Assembly: GCF_042677205.1 (NCBI RefSeq)
Contig: NZ_JBHTIU010000047.1
Coordinates: 1-64,000 of the forward strand
DNA from: Paenibacillus_L residui
GTDB lineage: Bacteria; Bacillota; Bacilli; Paenibacillales; NBRC-103111
Length of the DNA: 64,000 nucleotides
Direction: 5' to 3'
Below, one piece after another: positions 52,010-61,235 of this stretch. A model generated the notes under the pieces. The model was not told where the DNA came from. It did not search any database and was given only the letters and a program-made list of their open reading frames with translations. How positions within the stretch are numbered: position 1 is the first letter of the stretch; every line of letters begins with the position of its first letter. Both the position numbers and the translations under genes were made by a program.

Positions 52010-52470
52010 ACGGACCTGGGAGACCCTATTTCGCAAAAATAGGTGGTTTTTTTTAGACTAACGGAAACAGTTGCGCTTATTACTTGAAATTCTCCTACTT
52101 TCGCGTGCATTTCTTGAGAATAAGGTCATCCCAGTCCGTTAAAATTACCGAATGGCCCTTTTGGAGCGAATAAGGTCTCTGGGGGTCCGTTAAAACCAAA
52201 CCGTGCGCGATTATCGCATGATCTTTGGTTGTATACCATTAATCGACAGTCTCCTTGGTAACGTTATTGCCGTAAAAACGATGCCATTTCAAATATTACG
52301 AAACTCGGGTTCGTTATCTGGGCGAAATCATGCTCCATGGCCTTCTTTTTTGGGCAATAGCGATATGGAGTTTCGTAAGAAAATGGAATGGTGCCATTTT
52401 GCCCGAATAACGTTTCCAGGTTTCGCAAGAAAATGCAGCACTTCTATTTCCCGAGCAACCTGAGCTTTGA
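52010..52470. repeat. Intergenic short-repeat cluster
   Basis: The gene-free stretch 51903-52509 holds several diverged words: GTCCGTTAAAA (two copies, near 52134 and 52185), AATAAGGTC (two copies), TTTCG(T/C)AAGAAAATG (near 52372 and 52424) with the inverse form ATTACGAAACTC (52298), and CGTTA-TGCCG / GCCCGAATAACG. It resembles the repeat-laden spacers at 7290-7970 and 17330-17530. No gene is visible. Confidence 0.55.
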
Positions 52471-52509
52471 ATGCATCAAGACTCCTCCTGGCACGTTCAG
52501 AGCGAAATA

Positions 52510-53469
52510 TTACCCCGCCACATCCCGCTTCGTAAAGAGCAGCCAGGCAATAAAATGGAACACCGCATAATAGGCCAGCAAAATGCCGATAGAGAACAGC
52601 ATCGTCATATCGGGACGAAGCGGAGTCCCGCTGACATATTGGCTTAAATCTACATTAGCGAACAACAGATATTTCACCCATTCATACCGGCTTAATATTT
52701 GCACTATCGGATGGCCCAGCATCATGAACATCAGAGAAAATGCGATGGCCATCGATGAACTGCGGAAGGCCGCCGATACCATAAAGGCGAAGGTTACATA
52801 CATGATCAGCTCAACCACTTTGAAGCCATAGCTTTGCAAAAGATGGAGAAGCATCGAGCCTTCCTGAATCCGGCCATCAGCCGCTATAGTCACATAGGGC
52901 TGCACGAGCCCTTCCGTCCCGTAGAAAAGCACCCCCAAGCCAAACGCGGACAGGAAGCAGACAACGAGCAGAAACAGCGCAAACCCAAGGGTAGCCGTAT
53001 ACTTGCTCAGCATCACTTTGGAACGGGAGGCCGGGCCAATCAGCAGCAGCTTAACCGTTCCCCACGAAAATTCGGCCGCTATCATGTCGGCAGCGACGAT
53101 AACCGTCAACAGCGTAACCAGAACAAGCAGCATCGCCGAGTTGTTCACTACGTCCCAGGGGGTGCTCTGTTCCGGGTTCCGGTTATGCTCCAGGTAGTAC
53201 TCGTTTAACTTGAGCTCATGTTCCGCCTTCTGCTTCGCATCCGGACTCAGGCTGGCCCCTTCCGTCTCCAAATGCTGACGGATTTGCTCATTCTGCTGCG
53301 CGATATTCTGCTTCCAGTCTGTACTCTGGACGCTTCGGATTTCATCCCATTTGACAATGCCCGACATTAATGCAACAACCAGAATCAATATTCCAACCAT
53401 CGCCCATGTGCGGGGCCGACGGTAAATTTTCATATTTTCATTACGAACAAGGTTAACGAAACTAGACAA
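52510..53469 (-). CDS. ABC transporter permease (bacitracin-exporter type)
   Basis: About 319 residues. The N-terminal part SSFVNLVRNENMKIYRRPRT leads into a first helix, then a long extracellular stretch (RSVQSTDWKQNIAQQNEQIR...) and five more helices, as in BcrB/YtrF-unrelated ABC-2 permeases. TTG 53469 lies inside the end of the ATPase gene and has GGGGGAG 4 nt upstream; ATG 53433 has no site. It pairs with the ATPase that precedes it. Substrate unknown, possibly a peptide antibiotic. Confidence 0.82.
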   Translation of the reverse strand: MSSFVNLVRNENMKIYRRPRTWAMVGILILVVALMSGIVKWDEIRSVQSTDWKQNIAQQNEQIRQHLETEGASLSPDAKQKAEHELKLNEYYLEHNRNPEQSTPWDVVNNSAMLLVLVTLLTVIVAADMIAAEFSWGTVKLLLIGPASRSKVMLSKYTATLGFALFLLVVCFLSAFGLGVLFYGTEGLVQPYVTIAADGRIQEGSMLLHLLQSYGFKVVELIMYVTFAFMVSAAFRSSSMAIAFSLMFMMLGHPIVQILSRYEWVKYLLFANVDLSQYVSGTPLRPDMTMLFSIGILLAYYAVFHFIAWLLFTKRDVAG

Positions 53470-54388
53470 TTTGCTCCCCCCTGGTAATCTCCAAAAATTG
53501 CTCTTCCAACGATTGCTGAACCACGTGAATGCCGTAGACATCAATTTCCGCATGCACCAATGCCCTGATCAGCTCGGGAATCCGCTGCCGTTCCGCCGTT
53601 ATTTCCAATCTCCCGCCGCGTATGGCGATATGCTCCGCCGGCAGCAAGGAAATCAGGGCCTCCTTCGTTAATTCCGGCTCACTAACCTCGATCAGGATCT
53701 GATGCTTCCCGCCGGCGCTCTTCATCTCATGGACAGAACGCACGTCGATCAATCGGCCTGTTTGGAGAACCGCTACCCTGTCGCACATCAGCTCCATCTC
53801 GGACAGCAAATGAGACGAAACGATAACCGCGATCCCCTCTTCCCGGGCCAAGTGGCGCAAATATTCCCGGAGCTCGCGAATCCCCGCCGGATCAAGCCCG
53901 TTCGTCGGCTCGTCCAATATGAGAACCGAAGGCCTGTGCAGCAAGGACTGTGCAATCCCCAGCCGCTGACGCATGCCAAGAGAGTACCTCTTCACCTTCT
54001 CATGAATCCGGTGCTGCAGACCGACCAGCTCAATGACCTCACGGATCCGCTCCTTCGTGACACCGGAATGCTTCCGCGCAGCCTGCAGCAAATTCTGATA
54101 TCCGGTCAGAAATTTATACATCTCGGGATTTTCCACGATTGCCCCCACATGGGTCATGGCCAATTCAAATTGCTTCCGCACGGAAACCCCGTTAATGATC
54201 ACTTCGCCCTTCGTCATGGAGATCAGTCCGACAATCATGCGGATCGTTGTCGTCTTCCCTGCTCCGTTAGGCCCTAGCAATCCGAATACTTCTCCACGGG
54301 AGATGTCTAAAGACAGTTGGTCGATAATCGTGCGTCTCCCGATTTTCTTCGTAACATTCCGTAGCTGCAGTACGGCTTCCTCACTCAT
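53462..54388 (-). CDS. ABC transporter ATP-binding protein (BcrA-like)
   Basis: 308 residues. Walker A GPNGAGKTTTIRMI, signature YSLGMRQRLGIAQ, Walker B SVLILDEPTNGLDPAG and H-loop IVSSHLLSEME are present. The C-terminal domain ends QQSLEEQFLEITRGEQ, as in BcrA/SalX-type exporters. ATG 54388 begins MSEEAVLQLRNVTKKIG, with GGGGG about 11 nt upstream; in-frame TTG codons at 54391 and 54394 are alternatives. The permease gene overlaps its end. A role in antibiotic export or self-protection is a family-based inference. Confidence 0.9.
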   Translation of the reverse strand: MSEEAVLQLRNVTKKIGRRTIIDQLSLDISRGEVFGLLGPNGAGKTTTIRMIVGLISMTKGEVIINGVSVRKQFELAMTHVGAIVENPEMYKFLTGYQNLLQAARKHSGVTKERIREVIELVGLQHRIHEKVKRYSLGMRQRLGIAQSLLHRPSVLILDEPTNGLDPAGIRELREYLRHLAREEGIAVIVSSHLLSEMELMCDRVAVLQTGRLIDVRSVHEMKSAGGKHQILIEVSEPELTKEALISLLPAEHIAIRGGRLEITAERQRIPELIRALVHAEIDVYGIHVVQQSLEEQFLEITRGEQIV

Positions 54389-54633
54389 CAACAAATAACC
54401 CCCAGGCAATATTTTGTTTACCAGTTTACCTTTCTCCGCCCTGATGCGAAATGGTCCCAGGTTGAGTGCCATACTGGACCAAAGTCTGAACTCTGCTATG
54501 GCCCGCAAGGAAATCTCGTAATATACTGTTGTTATGAAACTAGCGGGATAGACTCCATGTGGGGGGCCAATGGGCAAACACTCTCGCTTAAAGATAATAT
54601 CCTCCAATAAAGCATTTAACAAAAAAATATTTC

Positions 54634-54649
54634 AGTAAAATATTTTACT
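54634..54649 (+). promoter_or_regulatory. LacI-type operator upstream of the phosphorylase-locus regulator
   Basis: AGTAAAATATTTTACT is a perfect 16-bp palindrome. It matches the operator before the binding-protein gene (AGTATAACGTTTTACT, 55741-55756) at 13 of 16 positions, including both outer arms. A weaker relative, GTAAAATTTAC, lies at 54668-54678. The -10 TATAAT at 54659-54664 sits between them. Confidence 0.7.
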
Positions 54650-54735
54650 TTTTATCTATATAATCGAGTAAAATTTACATAAATTTATTCGATATGCTAT
54701 AATCCATGCTAGAATGAAATAAAGGTGGGGCCAAG

Positions 54736-55698
54736 ATGATAGGGATCAAAGATATAGCGAAAATAGCCGGGGTATCGGTATCCACCGTGTCCAACGTGTT
54801 AAACGGGCGTAAAAATGTCGGAAAAGCGACAAGGGAGCGCATTCTGCAGATTTGTGCCGAGCAAGGCTATCATCCGAATATTATGGGAAAAAACTTGAAA
54901 ACCGGGAGGAAAAACACGATCGTCTTTAATTTCAGCGAGTTCGACCGTTATTTTTACCTCAAAATTATTAACGGCGTTCATGATTATCTTAAAGACAACG
55001 ATTATGACCTCATTATCTGTACTGATAAATCCAGCAAAAATTTCATGAGAAGCAGCTTCGCTAGCGGCGCCATTACGCTGGACAGAAAGCTGTCGGACGA
55101 TTTTCTAAAATCGGTTTCGGGCAAAAATTTTCCAATCATTCTGATGGACCGGGTGATTGATACCGAATATACGAAGAGCGTCATTGTCGATAACTATACG
55201 GTGATGTGCGAGCTGGTCCAAGCCCTTGTCAACAAAGGCTTCAAGCGGTTCGGCTTCATCGGCGGGCCGGACTATACGCTGGATAACAAAGAGCGGTTCG
55301 CGGGGTTTGAAGATACGCTGAAGAAGAATAATATTCCATTCGACTACAAATACTATTTTCACGGCAATTACCGCGAGGAAAGCGGCTATCAGGCGGTCAA
55401 AATCTTTATTCTGAGCCATTCCCTGCCCGAGGTACTCGTCTGCGCGAACGATGATATGGCTTTCGGAGCCATCCGCGCCTTGGAGGAGAATAATATAAGG
55501 GTTCCCCAGGATATTTCCGTAACGGGGTTCGATGACGGCGACCTGGCCGAAATGGTCGGATTGACTACGGTAAGCATCCCGCGGTACGAAAGCGGGTATT
55601 TGGCCGCGAAGGAACTGCTGGAAATGATCGGAGGCGCGGTGAACGCAGGACCGTTCAAATTCAGCGCCAAAATCAACTGGAGAGGTACGGTAAGGTAA
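54736..55698 (+). CDS. LacI family transcriptional regulator of the phosphorylase locus
   Basis: 320 residues. The N-terminal HTH is IKDIAKIAGVSVSTVSNVLN, with hinge HPNIMGKNLKTG. The effector domain includes FIGGPDYTLDNKERFAGFED, LPEVLVCANDDMAFGAIRAL and ISVTGFDDGDLAEMVGLTTV. It directly precedes the binding-protein gene and shares an operator type with it, so it probably controls itself and the downstream GH65 operon in response to the disaccharide or glucose phosphate. GTGGGG lies 8 nt before the ATG. Confidence 0.92.
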   Translation: MIGIKDIAKIAGVSVSTVSNVLNGRKNVGKATRERILQICAEQGYHPNIMGKNLKTGRKNTIVFNFSEFDRYFYLKIINGVHDYLKDNDYDLIICTDKSSKNFMRSSFASGAITLDRKLSDDFLKSVSGKNFPIILMDRVIDTEYTKSVIVDNYTVMCELVQALVNKGFKRFGFIGGPDYTLDNKERFAGFEDTLKKNNIPFDYKYYFHGNYREESGYQAVKIFILSHSLPEVLVCANDDMAFGAIRALEENNIRVPQDISVTGFDDGDLAEMVGLTTVSIPRYESGYLAAKELLEMIGGAVNAGPFKFSAKINWRGTVR

Positions 55699-55708
55699 AA
55701 ATCCGCAC

Positions 55709-55760
55709 TTGACAGCGCTATCCACATTGCATATAGTTTTAGTATAACGTTTTACTAAAA
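55709..55760 (+). promoter_or_regulatory. Promoter and operator of the phosphorylase operon
   Basis: TTGACA (55709-55714), 17 bp and TATAGT (55732-55737) form a near-consensus promoter. TTTTAGTA (55737-55744) and TACTAAAA (55753-55760) form a dyad over the start point, with a central AACGTT as in typical LacI-family operators. Confidence 0.82.
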
Positions 55761-55778
55761 TTTAATAGTTATGAGGGG

Positions 55779-57047
55779 ATGCACATGGCGTTGAAAGCAA
55801 ACAGAAAACTTATTTTACTTGTTTCATCCTTGCTTATAGTGGCGCTGGCGCTGGCAGGCTGCGGTTCATCCGAGAACAAGAACGCGGGTGATGGCGGCAA
55901 GTCTCCGTCCGAAGTCAAAAGAATTACTGTCTTCAACAGTAAGGTTGAAATCTCTGAGCAACTGGAGGAATTGGCTGCGAAATACACGGAAGAGACCGGA
56001 ATTGATGTGGAAATTTGGGGCTCTACCGGCGACAGTTATCTGCAAACGCTTCAAACCAAGCTGAGCAGCAATCAGGGGCCGACCGTCTTCTCTGTCAAGC
56101 TTAGTGAAGCGGATAAATTGAAGTCTTATCTGTACGATCAGAGCAACGAAGAATACGTGAAGAATATTGCGCCTAATATGGCTCTGAAGGTTGACGATAA
56201 AGTCGTTGGCGTTCCTTACGGCGTAGAAGGCTACGGCCTCGTTTACAACAAAAGCCTGGTCAGCCCCGAAGACGTGAAGGATTACGATTCGTTTGTCAAA
56301 ACGCTCGAAAAGTTCAAAGCAGAGGGTATTAACGGACTGGGACTATCCCAGGAAGGCTATTTCCTGATCGGGCATATTTTGAATACGCCTTTCGCTCTGC
56401 AGAAAGACCCGGTAGACTATGTCGACAAGCTGAACAAAGGCGAAGTCAAGATGGCGGATACGAAGGAATTCCAGGAATTTGCCAAATTCATGGATGCCAT
56501 TAAAGCCAATACCAGAAATCCGATGGAAGTGAAATACGACGATCAGATCGGTGACTTTGCGACCGGCAAGAGCGCGATGATCCACCAAGGAAACTGGGCT
56601 TACGGAATGTTCAAGGATTACGGGGATCTAGGTTTCGAAATGGGCATGATGCCATTCCCGCTCAGCGGCAACGATAAGCTGGCGGTCGGCGTGGCCAGCA
56701 ACTGGGCGATCAATGCCGATGCCAGCGAGGCGGAGATTAAAGCAGGCGTCGACTTCCTAAACTGGATGTTCACCAGCGAAACCGGAAAGCATTATATTGT
56801 GGATGAGTTCGGATTTATTCCGGCTATGACGAATATTGAAGCCGGCAATCTGGATCCGTTATCGAAAGCCGTACATGAAGCTTCCAACAGCGGGAAGACC
56901 ATTCCTTGGGCCTATAACTACTTCCCGCCTAATACGATCATCAACGATCTGGTGCCGGCGACTCAGGAATATTTCCTCTCAGCGGACATGACTGGCGAGC
57001 AACTGCTGCAAAAATTAGATGCTGCGTGGGCAAACAGCGTAAAATAA
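55779..57047 (+). CDS. Sugar ABC transporter substrate-binding lipoprotein
   Basis: A 422-residue family-1 binding protein. The signal peptide LILLVSSLLIVALALAGC carries the lipobox LAGC at ~residue 28. The mature domain shows ITVFNSKVEISEQLEELAAK, GVPYGVEGYGLVYNKSL and GKSAMIHQGNWAYGMFK, the usual ligand-cleft segments. It captures an alpha-glucoside or similar oligosaccharide outside the cell for the two permeases that follow. No ATPase gene is in the locus; an MsmX-type shared ATPase would be needed. Confidence 0.93.
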   Translation: MHMALKANRKLILLVSSLLIVALALAGCGSSENKNAGDGGKSPSEVKRITVFNSKVEISEQLEELAAKYTEETGIDVEIWGSTGDSYLQTLQTKLSSNQGPTVFSVKLSEADKLKSYLYDQSNEEYVKNIAPNMALKVDDKVVGVPYGVEGYGLVYNKSLVSPEDVKDYDSFVKTLEKFKAEGINGLGLSQEGYFLIGHILNTPFALQKDPVDYVDKLNKGEVKMADTKEFQEFAKFMDAIKANTRNPMEVKYDDQIGDFATGKSAMIHQGNWAYGMFKDYGDLGFEMGMMPFPLSGNDKLAVGVASNWAINADASEAEIKAGVDFLNWMFTSETGKHYIVDEFGFIPAMTNIEAGNLDPLSKAVHEASNSGKTIPWAYNYFPPNTIINDLVPATQEYFLSADMTGEQLLQKLDAAWANSVK

Positions 57048-57072
57048 AGCAAAATTAGGATAATCATTGCAC

Positions 57073-57125
57073 AAAAGGCCCTCACACAACGGTATGGTCA
57101 GCATACGTCGGGTGATGGGCTTTTT
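57073..57125 (+). terminator. Partial terminator between binding-protein and permease genes
   Basis: AAAAGGCCCTCAC pairs with GGTGATGGGCTTTTT, with an internal GTATG/CATAC helix. This should lower permease expression relative to the binding protein. Confidence 0.75.
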
Positions 57126-57167
57126 GTTATGTAACGCCGTCAATAGCAACGGAAGGAAGGGATTGAA

Positions 57168-58043
57168 TTGAGAAGCTGGAAGGATAAAGCTTGGTTCGCT
57201 CTATTTACGGTACCTCTGCTGATAATTTTTATTACCGTCGTGATTATTCCGTTTATTATAGGAATCTATTATTCGTTCTTCGAATGGAACGGCATTCCTT
57301 CTAACCCGAAAATCTTCGTAGGATTTGACAACTATGTCCAGCTGTTCGGAGACACGCGCTTCATGGATTCGGCCTGGAATACGATCAAATTTACCGTTAT
57401 GGCCATCTTGTCGGTCAATATCCTGGGGCTTGGCTTTGCCCTGCTGGTCACCTCCAAGCTGCGCAGTGCCAAAGCCGCGCGCACGCTCTTCTTTATGCCC
57501 AATTTGATCGGCGGATTGATCTTGGGCTATATCTGGAAATTTATTTTCTCGGACGGGTTCAGAATTATTGGAGAATCAACAGGATGGAAGGGAGTCTTCT
57601 TTAACTGGCTGTTGGACCCCAACTATGCGCTTTATGCAACCGTTATTGTTTTTACATGGCAAATGGCGGGCTACATGATGATCATTTATTTGGCTGGTCT
57701 CCAAGCCATCCCGGGTGATGTGTTTGAAGCTGCGAAGGTGGACGGGGCAAGCGGCTGGCAGAAGCTGACGAAAATCACTTTTCCGCTGTTGATGCCTTCC
57801 TTCACGATCTGTCTGTTCCTGTCTCTGGCTAACGCTTTCAAAATTTTCGACGTCAATCTGTCCCTGACCAAAGGCGGCCCGGCCAACGCCACGGAAATGT
57901 TTGCGATGAATATTTACAACGAAATCTTCGGTTACGGCCATTACGGATTAGGGCAGGCCAAGGCGATCGTGTTCTTCGTCATTGTCGCCGCCATCACGTT
58001 GACACAGGTATACATCACTAAGAAGAGAGAGGTGCAAATGTGA
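57168..58043 (+). CDS. Sugar ABC transporter permease (MalF-like)
   Basis: 291 residues, six helices, EAA loop EAAKVDGASGWQKLTKITFP. The start is TTG 57168, with AAGGAAGG upstream; no ATG fits. Its TGA overlaps the start of the second permease gene. Forms the transmembrane channel with that protein. Confidence 0.92.
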   Translation: MRSWKDKAWFALFTVPLLIIFITVVIIPFIIGIYYSFFEWNGIPSNPKIFVGFDNYVQLFGDTRFMDSAWNTIKFTVMAILSVNILGLGFALLVTSKLRSAKAARTLFFMPNLIGGLILGYIWKFIFSDGFRIIGESTGWKGVFFNWLLDPNYALYATVIVFTWQMAGYMMIIYLAGLQAIPGDVFEAAKVDGASGWQKLTKITFPLLMPSFTICLFLSLANAFKIFDVNLSLTKGGPANATEMFAMNIYNEIFGYGHYGLGQAKAIVFFVIVAAITLTQVYITKKREVQM

Positions 58044-58879
58044 TGAGAAAATCCGGCAAAATTATCGGCGAATTGTTTCTGTTGGTCGTCGCATTTGCCT
58101 TCCTGTCTCCGATCTACATTATGCTGGTCAATTCGTTCAAGAACCGGCAAGAACTCTATGACAATGCGCTGGCACTTCCGTCAAGCTTAAGCTTCGAATA
58201 CTATTCCAAAGCGATTCAAAAAATGAATTTTCTCACCGCGTTCGGCAACTCGCTGTACGTTACCGTAATCTCGATCATCCTGATCGTTGTTCTGACCTCC
58301 ATGACCGCATGGATGCTCGTCCGGACAGACAACGCGCTGAGCAAGTTCATCTTTATGACCTTCGTGGCGACGATGCTGATTCCGTTCCAGACTTTAATGA
58401 TGCCTCTGATGCAATTTATGGATATGATCGGCAGAACGCTGCATATTCCGATGCTGAATACGCATGAAGGCTTAATTTACATGAATATAGGCTTCCATGC
58501 GAGCATGGCGGTATTTCTGTATCACGGCTTCATCAAGTCGATTCCGGTTGCCTTGGAGGAAGCAGCGACCATTGACGGCTGCTCCAAGTTCGGTATTTTC
58601 TGGCGGATCATCTTCCCTTTGCTAAAGCCGACCACCGTAACGGTCATGATCCTGAACGTCATTAGTATTTGGAACGATTACCTGCTCCCTTCGCTGACGC
58701 TATCCTCCAAAGGATTGCGGACGATTCCCCTGTCGACCTTCTACTTCTTCGGGGAATTTACGATTCAATGGAATCTGGCCATGGCGGGCTTGACGATGAC
58801 GATCATTCCGGTTGTAATTTTCTACGCCTTCTCGCAGAAATACATTATTAAAGGCATTGGAGAAGGAGCCGTTAAGTAA
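58043..58879 (+). CDS. Sugar ABC transporter permease (MalG-like)
   Basis: 278 residues, six helices, EAA loop EAATIDGCSKFGIFWRIIFP, and C-terminus KYIIKGIGEGAVK. ATG 58043 overlaps the TGA of the first permease (TGATG), with AGAGAGGTG 8 nt upstream; a GTG three bases earlier is an alternative. It delivers the disaccharide to the cytosolic phosphorylase encoded next. Confidence 0.92.
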   Translation: MRKSGKIIGELFLLVVAFAFLSPIYIMLVNSFKNRQELYDNALALPSSLSFEYYSKAIQKMNFLTAFGNSLYVTVISIILIVVLTSMTAWMLVRTDNALSKFIFMTFVATMLIPFQTLMMPLMQFMDMIGRTLHIPMLNTHEGLIYMNIGFHASMAVFLYHGFIKSIPVALEEAATIDGCSKFGIFWRIIFPLLKPTTVTVMILNVISIWNDYLLPSLTLSSKGLRTIPLSTFYFFGEFTIQWNLAMAGLTMTIIPVVIFYAFSQKYIIKGIGEGAVK

Positions 58880-58913
58880 TACGAATATTAGTAACGATTA
58901 AGGAGCAGTAGAG

Positions 58914-61202
58914 ATGAATAACGACAACTTGCGTTTTCAAGTGCGGCAGTTAAGCTTGGACAACGACGATCTTATGTTAAATGAAACTTTATTCCATAAC
59001 GCCAACGGATATCTCGGCGTACGTTCGAACTTCGAGGAAGGTTACCCCGACGGTTATCTGTCGATCCGCGGACAATATATTAACGGATTCTACGATTTTG
59101 CGGAGATGAAGCAGGCGGAGAAGCTCTACGGCCTGGTCGAAGAGAAGCAGACGATGCTTAACGTTGCGGATACTCAAGGAATCAAGCTCTATATTAACGG
59201 CGAAGAGTTCAGCATGTTCGACGGCGAAGTCGTGGAAAGCTCAAGAACGCTGGATATGGGCAGAGGCTGGTCGATGCGCGAGGTGCTCTGGAGATCTCCG
59301 GAGAAACATGAAGTCAGGATCACTGTCAAAAGAATGGCTTCCTTTCATCTCCTTCCCTTATTTACGATTGAATACGAAGTGGAATCGGTCAATTTCGACG
59401 GCGAACTTCGCCTGGTGTCCACTCATATCGGGAACGTGCAAAACTACTTCAACCCGAACGATCCGAGGGTAGCCGGTGAAACCTTCCAGTATATTTTACC
59501 GGTAAGCGCGGAATTTGTCGGAGAGACATCTCTCCTTGTATCCAATACCTCGAAATCCGGGCTGCAGGTGGCGTCCGCGGTCCGTCACGAATGTTCCAAA
59601 GCCGGACAAGAAAGCCGCTTCATCGAGGACGGGACGGCCATCTATGAATGGAAGACAGAGCTCGCGCCCGGGGAGAAAGCAACTCTTGTAAAATATACCG
59701 TCCTGTCCGACTCCATCCGAAGCGCAAGCTGCCGGGACGAAGCATTGAAACTGATGGAGCGGGTGTCTGCCATAGGGCTGAACCGTTTGTATGAGGAACA
59801 GGAAAAATATTTGACGGAATACTGGGAGAACTGCGCCGTTAACATTTACGGTGACGATGAATTGAGCATGGCGGTTTATTTCAACTTGTACCAGCTCATT
59901 CAATCGGTCGGCAAAGACGCCTACAGCAACATTGCTGCGAAAGGGCTGAGCGGTGAAGGCTACGAAGGCCACTATTTCTGGGATACGGAAATGTACATGA
60001 TGCCGTTCTTCTCGCTGACCAACCCCGAGATTGCGAAGAGCCTGATCCGTTATCGCCATAACATACTGGACCAGGCTAGAGACCACGCCCGACTGATGGG
60101 GCATGCCAGAGGAGCTTTGTATCCATGGAGAACGATTATGGGCAAGGAATGCTCCGGGTACTTCCCGTCGGGGTCCGCGCAATACCACATTAACGGCGAT
60201 ATCGCCTATGCCATTATAACTTACTATTTGCTGACGAAGGATACGGAGCTTATGCTGGAATGCGGCGCCGAAATCCTCTTCGAAACCGCCCGACTGTGGC
60301 TGGATGCGGGACATGAACATAAGGGCAAATTCCATATTCATAATGTGACGGGGCCGGATGAATATACTTGCCTTGTCAACAATAACTATTACACCAATGT
60401 ACTGGCGCAATACCACCTGCAATGGGCCTCCAAATTTTACCATCTGCTGCAAGAGCAGGATTCCGGGGCGTTCTCGAAGGTAATCGGCAAAATCGGGCTG
60501 ACCGAGGCGGAGATTGCGGCGTTCCGGGAAGCAGCGGAGCGGATGTATTTGCCCTATGACGAGGAGCTTGACATCAATCCGCAGGACGATTCGTTCCTTT
60601 CCAAGAAAAAATGGGATATCGCCGGTACGCCGAAGGATAAGTTTCCTCTGCTGCTTCACTATCATCCGCTCTATTTGTACCGCCATCAGGTGTGCAAACA
60701 ACCGGACACGGTGCTCGCCCATTTTATACTGGAAGACGCCCAGAAGCTGAGCACGATCCGCAATTCGTTCAATTACTACGAGAAAATAACGACACATGAT
60801 TCGTCGCTCTCTACCTGTATATTCAGCATCATGGCTTCCAAGCTGGGGCTTCATGACAAGGCCTACGAATATTTCGGCGAATCCTCCAAGCTGGACCTGT
60901 TCAATACGCATAAAAACACGAAGGACGGAATCCATGCCGCCAATCTGGGCGGAACCTATATGGCCATCGTCTACGGATTCGGCGGTCTGCGCGTGAAAGA
61001 GCAAGGATTGTTCATCGCACCGGCACTGCCTGATCTATGGGAGGGATACGATTTTAAAATCCGCTTCGAGGACAGTCTGATCCAGATCGTTGTCCGGCGG
61101 GGAGCTTTCGAAGTGCTTCTTCTGAAGGGCACGACCAAAGAAATTCATATATATGGCGAGAAACATACGTTGAAGGATCGGCTTCAGGTGGAATTGAAGT
61201 AA
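58914..61202 (+). CDS. GH65 family alpha-glucoside phosphorylase (kojibiose/nigerose/maltose type)
   Basis: A 762-residue inverting phosphorylase. The N-terminal beta-sandwich begins VRQLSLDNDDLMLNETLFHN with ANGYLGVRSNFEEGYPDGYL, followed by the (alpha/alpha)6 barrel. The general-acid Glu is in HNVTGPDEYTCLVNNNYYTN. The phosphate- and substrate-site segments are GHYFWDTEMYMMPF, GHARGALYPWRTIMGKECSG and SAQYHINGDIAYAI. GH65 enzymes release beta-glucose 1-phosphate; the following beta-phosphoglucomutase gene fits this. Which disaccharide is cleaved cannot be read with certainty. AAGGAG precedes the ATG by 8 nt. Confidence 0.94.
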   Translation: MNNDNLRFQVRQLSLDNDDLMLNETLFHNANGYLGVRSNFEEGYPDGYLSIRGQYINGFYDFAEMKQAEKLYGLVEEKQTMLNVADTQGIKLYINGEEFSMFDGEVVESSRTLDMGRGWSMREVLWRSPEKHEVRITVKRMASFHLLPLFTIEYEVESVNFDGELRLVSTHIGNVQNYFNPNDPRVAGETFQYILPVSAEFVGETSLLVSNTSKSGLQVASAVRHECSKAGQESRFIEDGTAIYEWKTELAPGEKATLVKYTVLSDSIRSASCRDEALKLMERVSAIGLNRLYEEQEKYLTEYWENCAVNIYGDDELSMAVYFNLYQLIQSVGKDAYSNIAAKGLSGEGYEGHYFWDTEMYMMPFFSLTNPEIAKSLIRYRHNILDQARDHARLMGHARGALYPWRTIMGKECSGYFPSGSAQYHINGDIAYAIITYYLLTKDTELMLECGAEILFETARLWLDAGHEHKGKFHIHNVTGPDEYTCLVNNNYYTNVLAQYHLQWASKFYHLLQEQDSGAFSKVIGKIGLTEAEIAAFREAAERMYLPYDEELDINPQDDSFLSKKKWDIAGTPKDKFPLLLHYHPLYLYRHQVCKQPDTVLAHFILEDAQKLSTIRNSFNYYEKITTHDSSLSTCIFSIMASKLGLHDKAYEYFGESSKLDLFNTHKNTKDGIHAANLGGTYMAIVYGFGGLRVKEQGLFIAPALPDLWEGYDFKIRFEDSLIQIVVRRGAFEVLLLKGTTKEIHIYGEKHTLKDRLQVELK

Positions 61203-61231
61203 CGGAAGTAACGGAAGTAACGGAGGTACCG
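61201..61231 (+). repeat. Short tandem repeat around the pgmB ribosome binding site
   Basis: TAACGGAAG is repeated almost three times (TAACGGAAG, TAACGGAAG, TAACGGAGG), beginning at the phosphorylase stop codon. The last unit has become the GGAGG ribosome binding site of the next gene. Confidence 0.85.
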
Positions 61232-61235
61232 GAGA

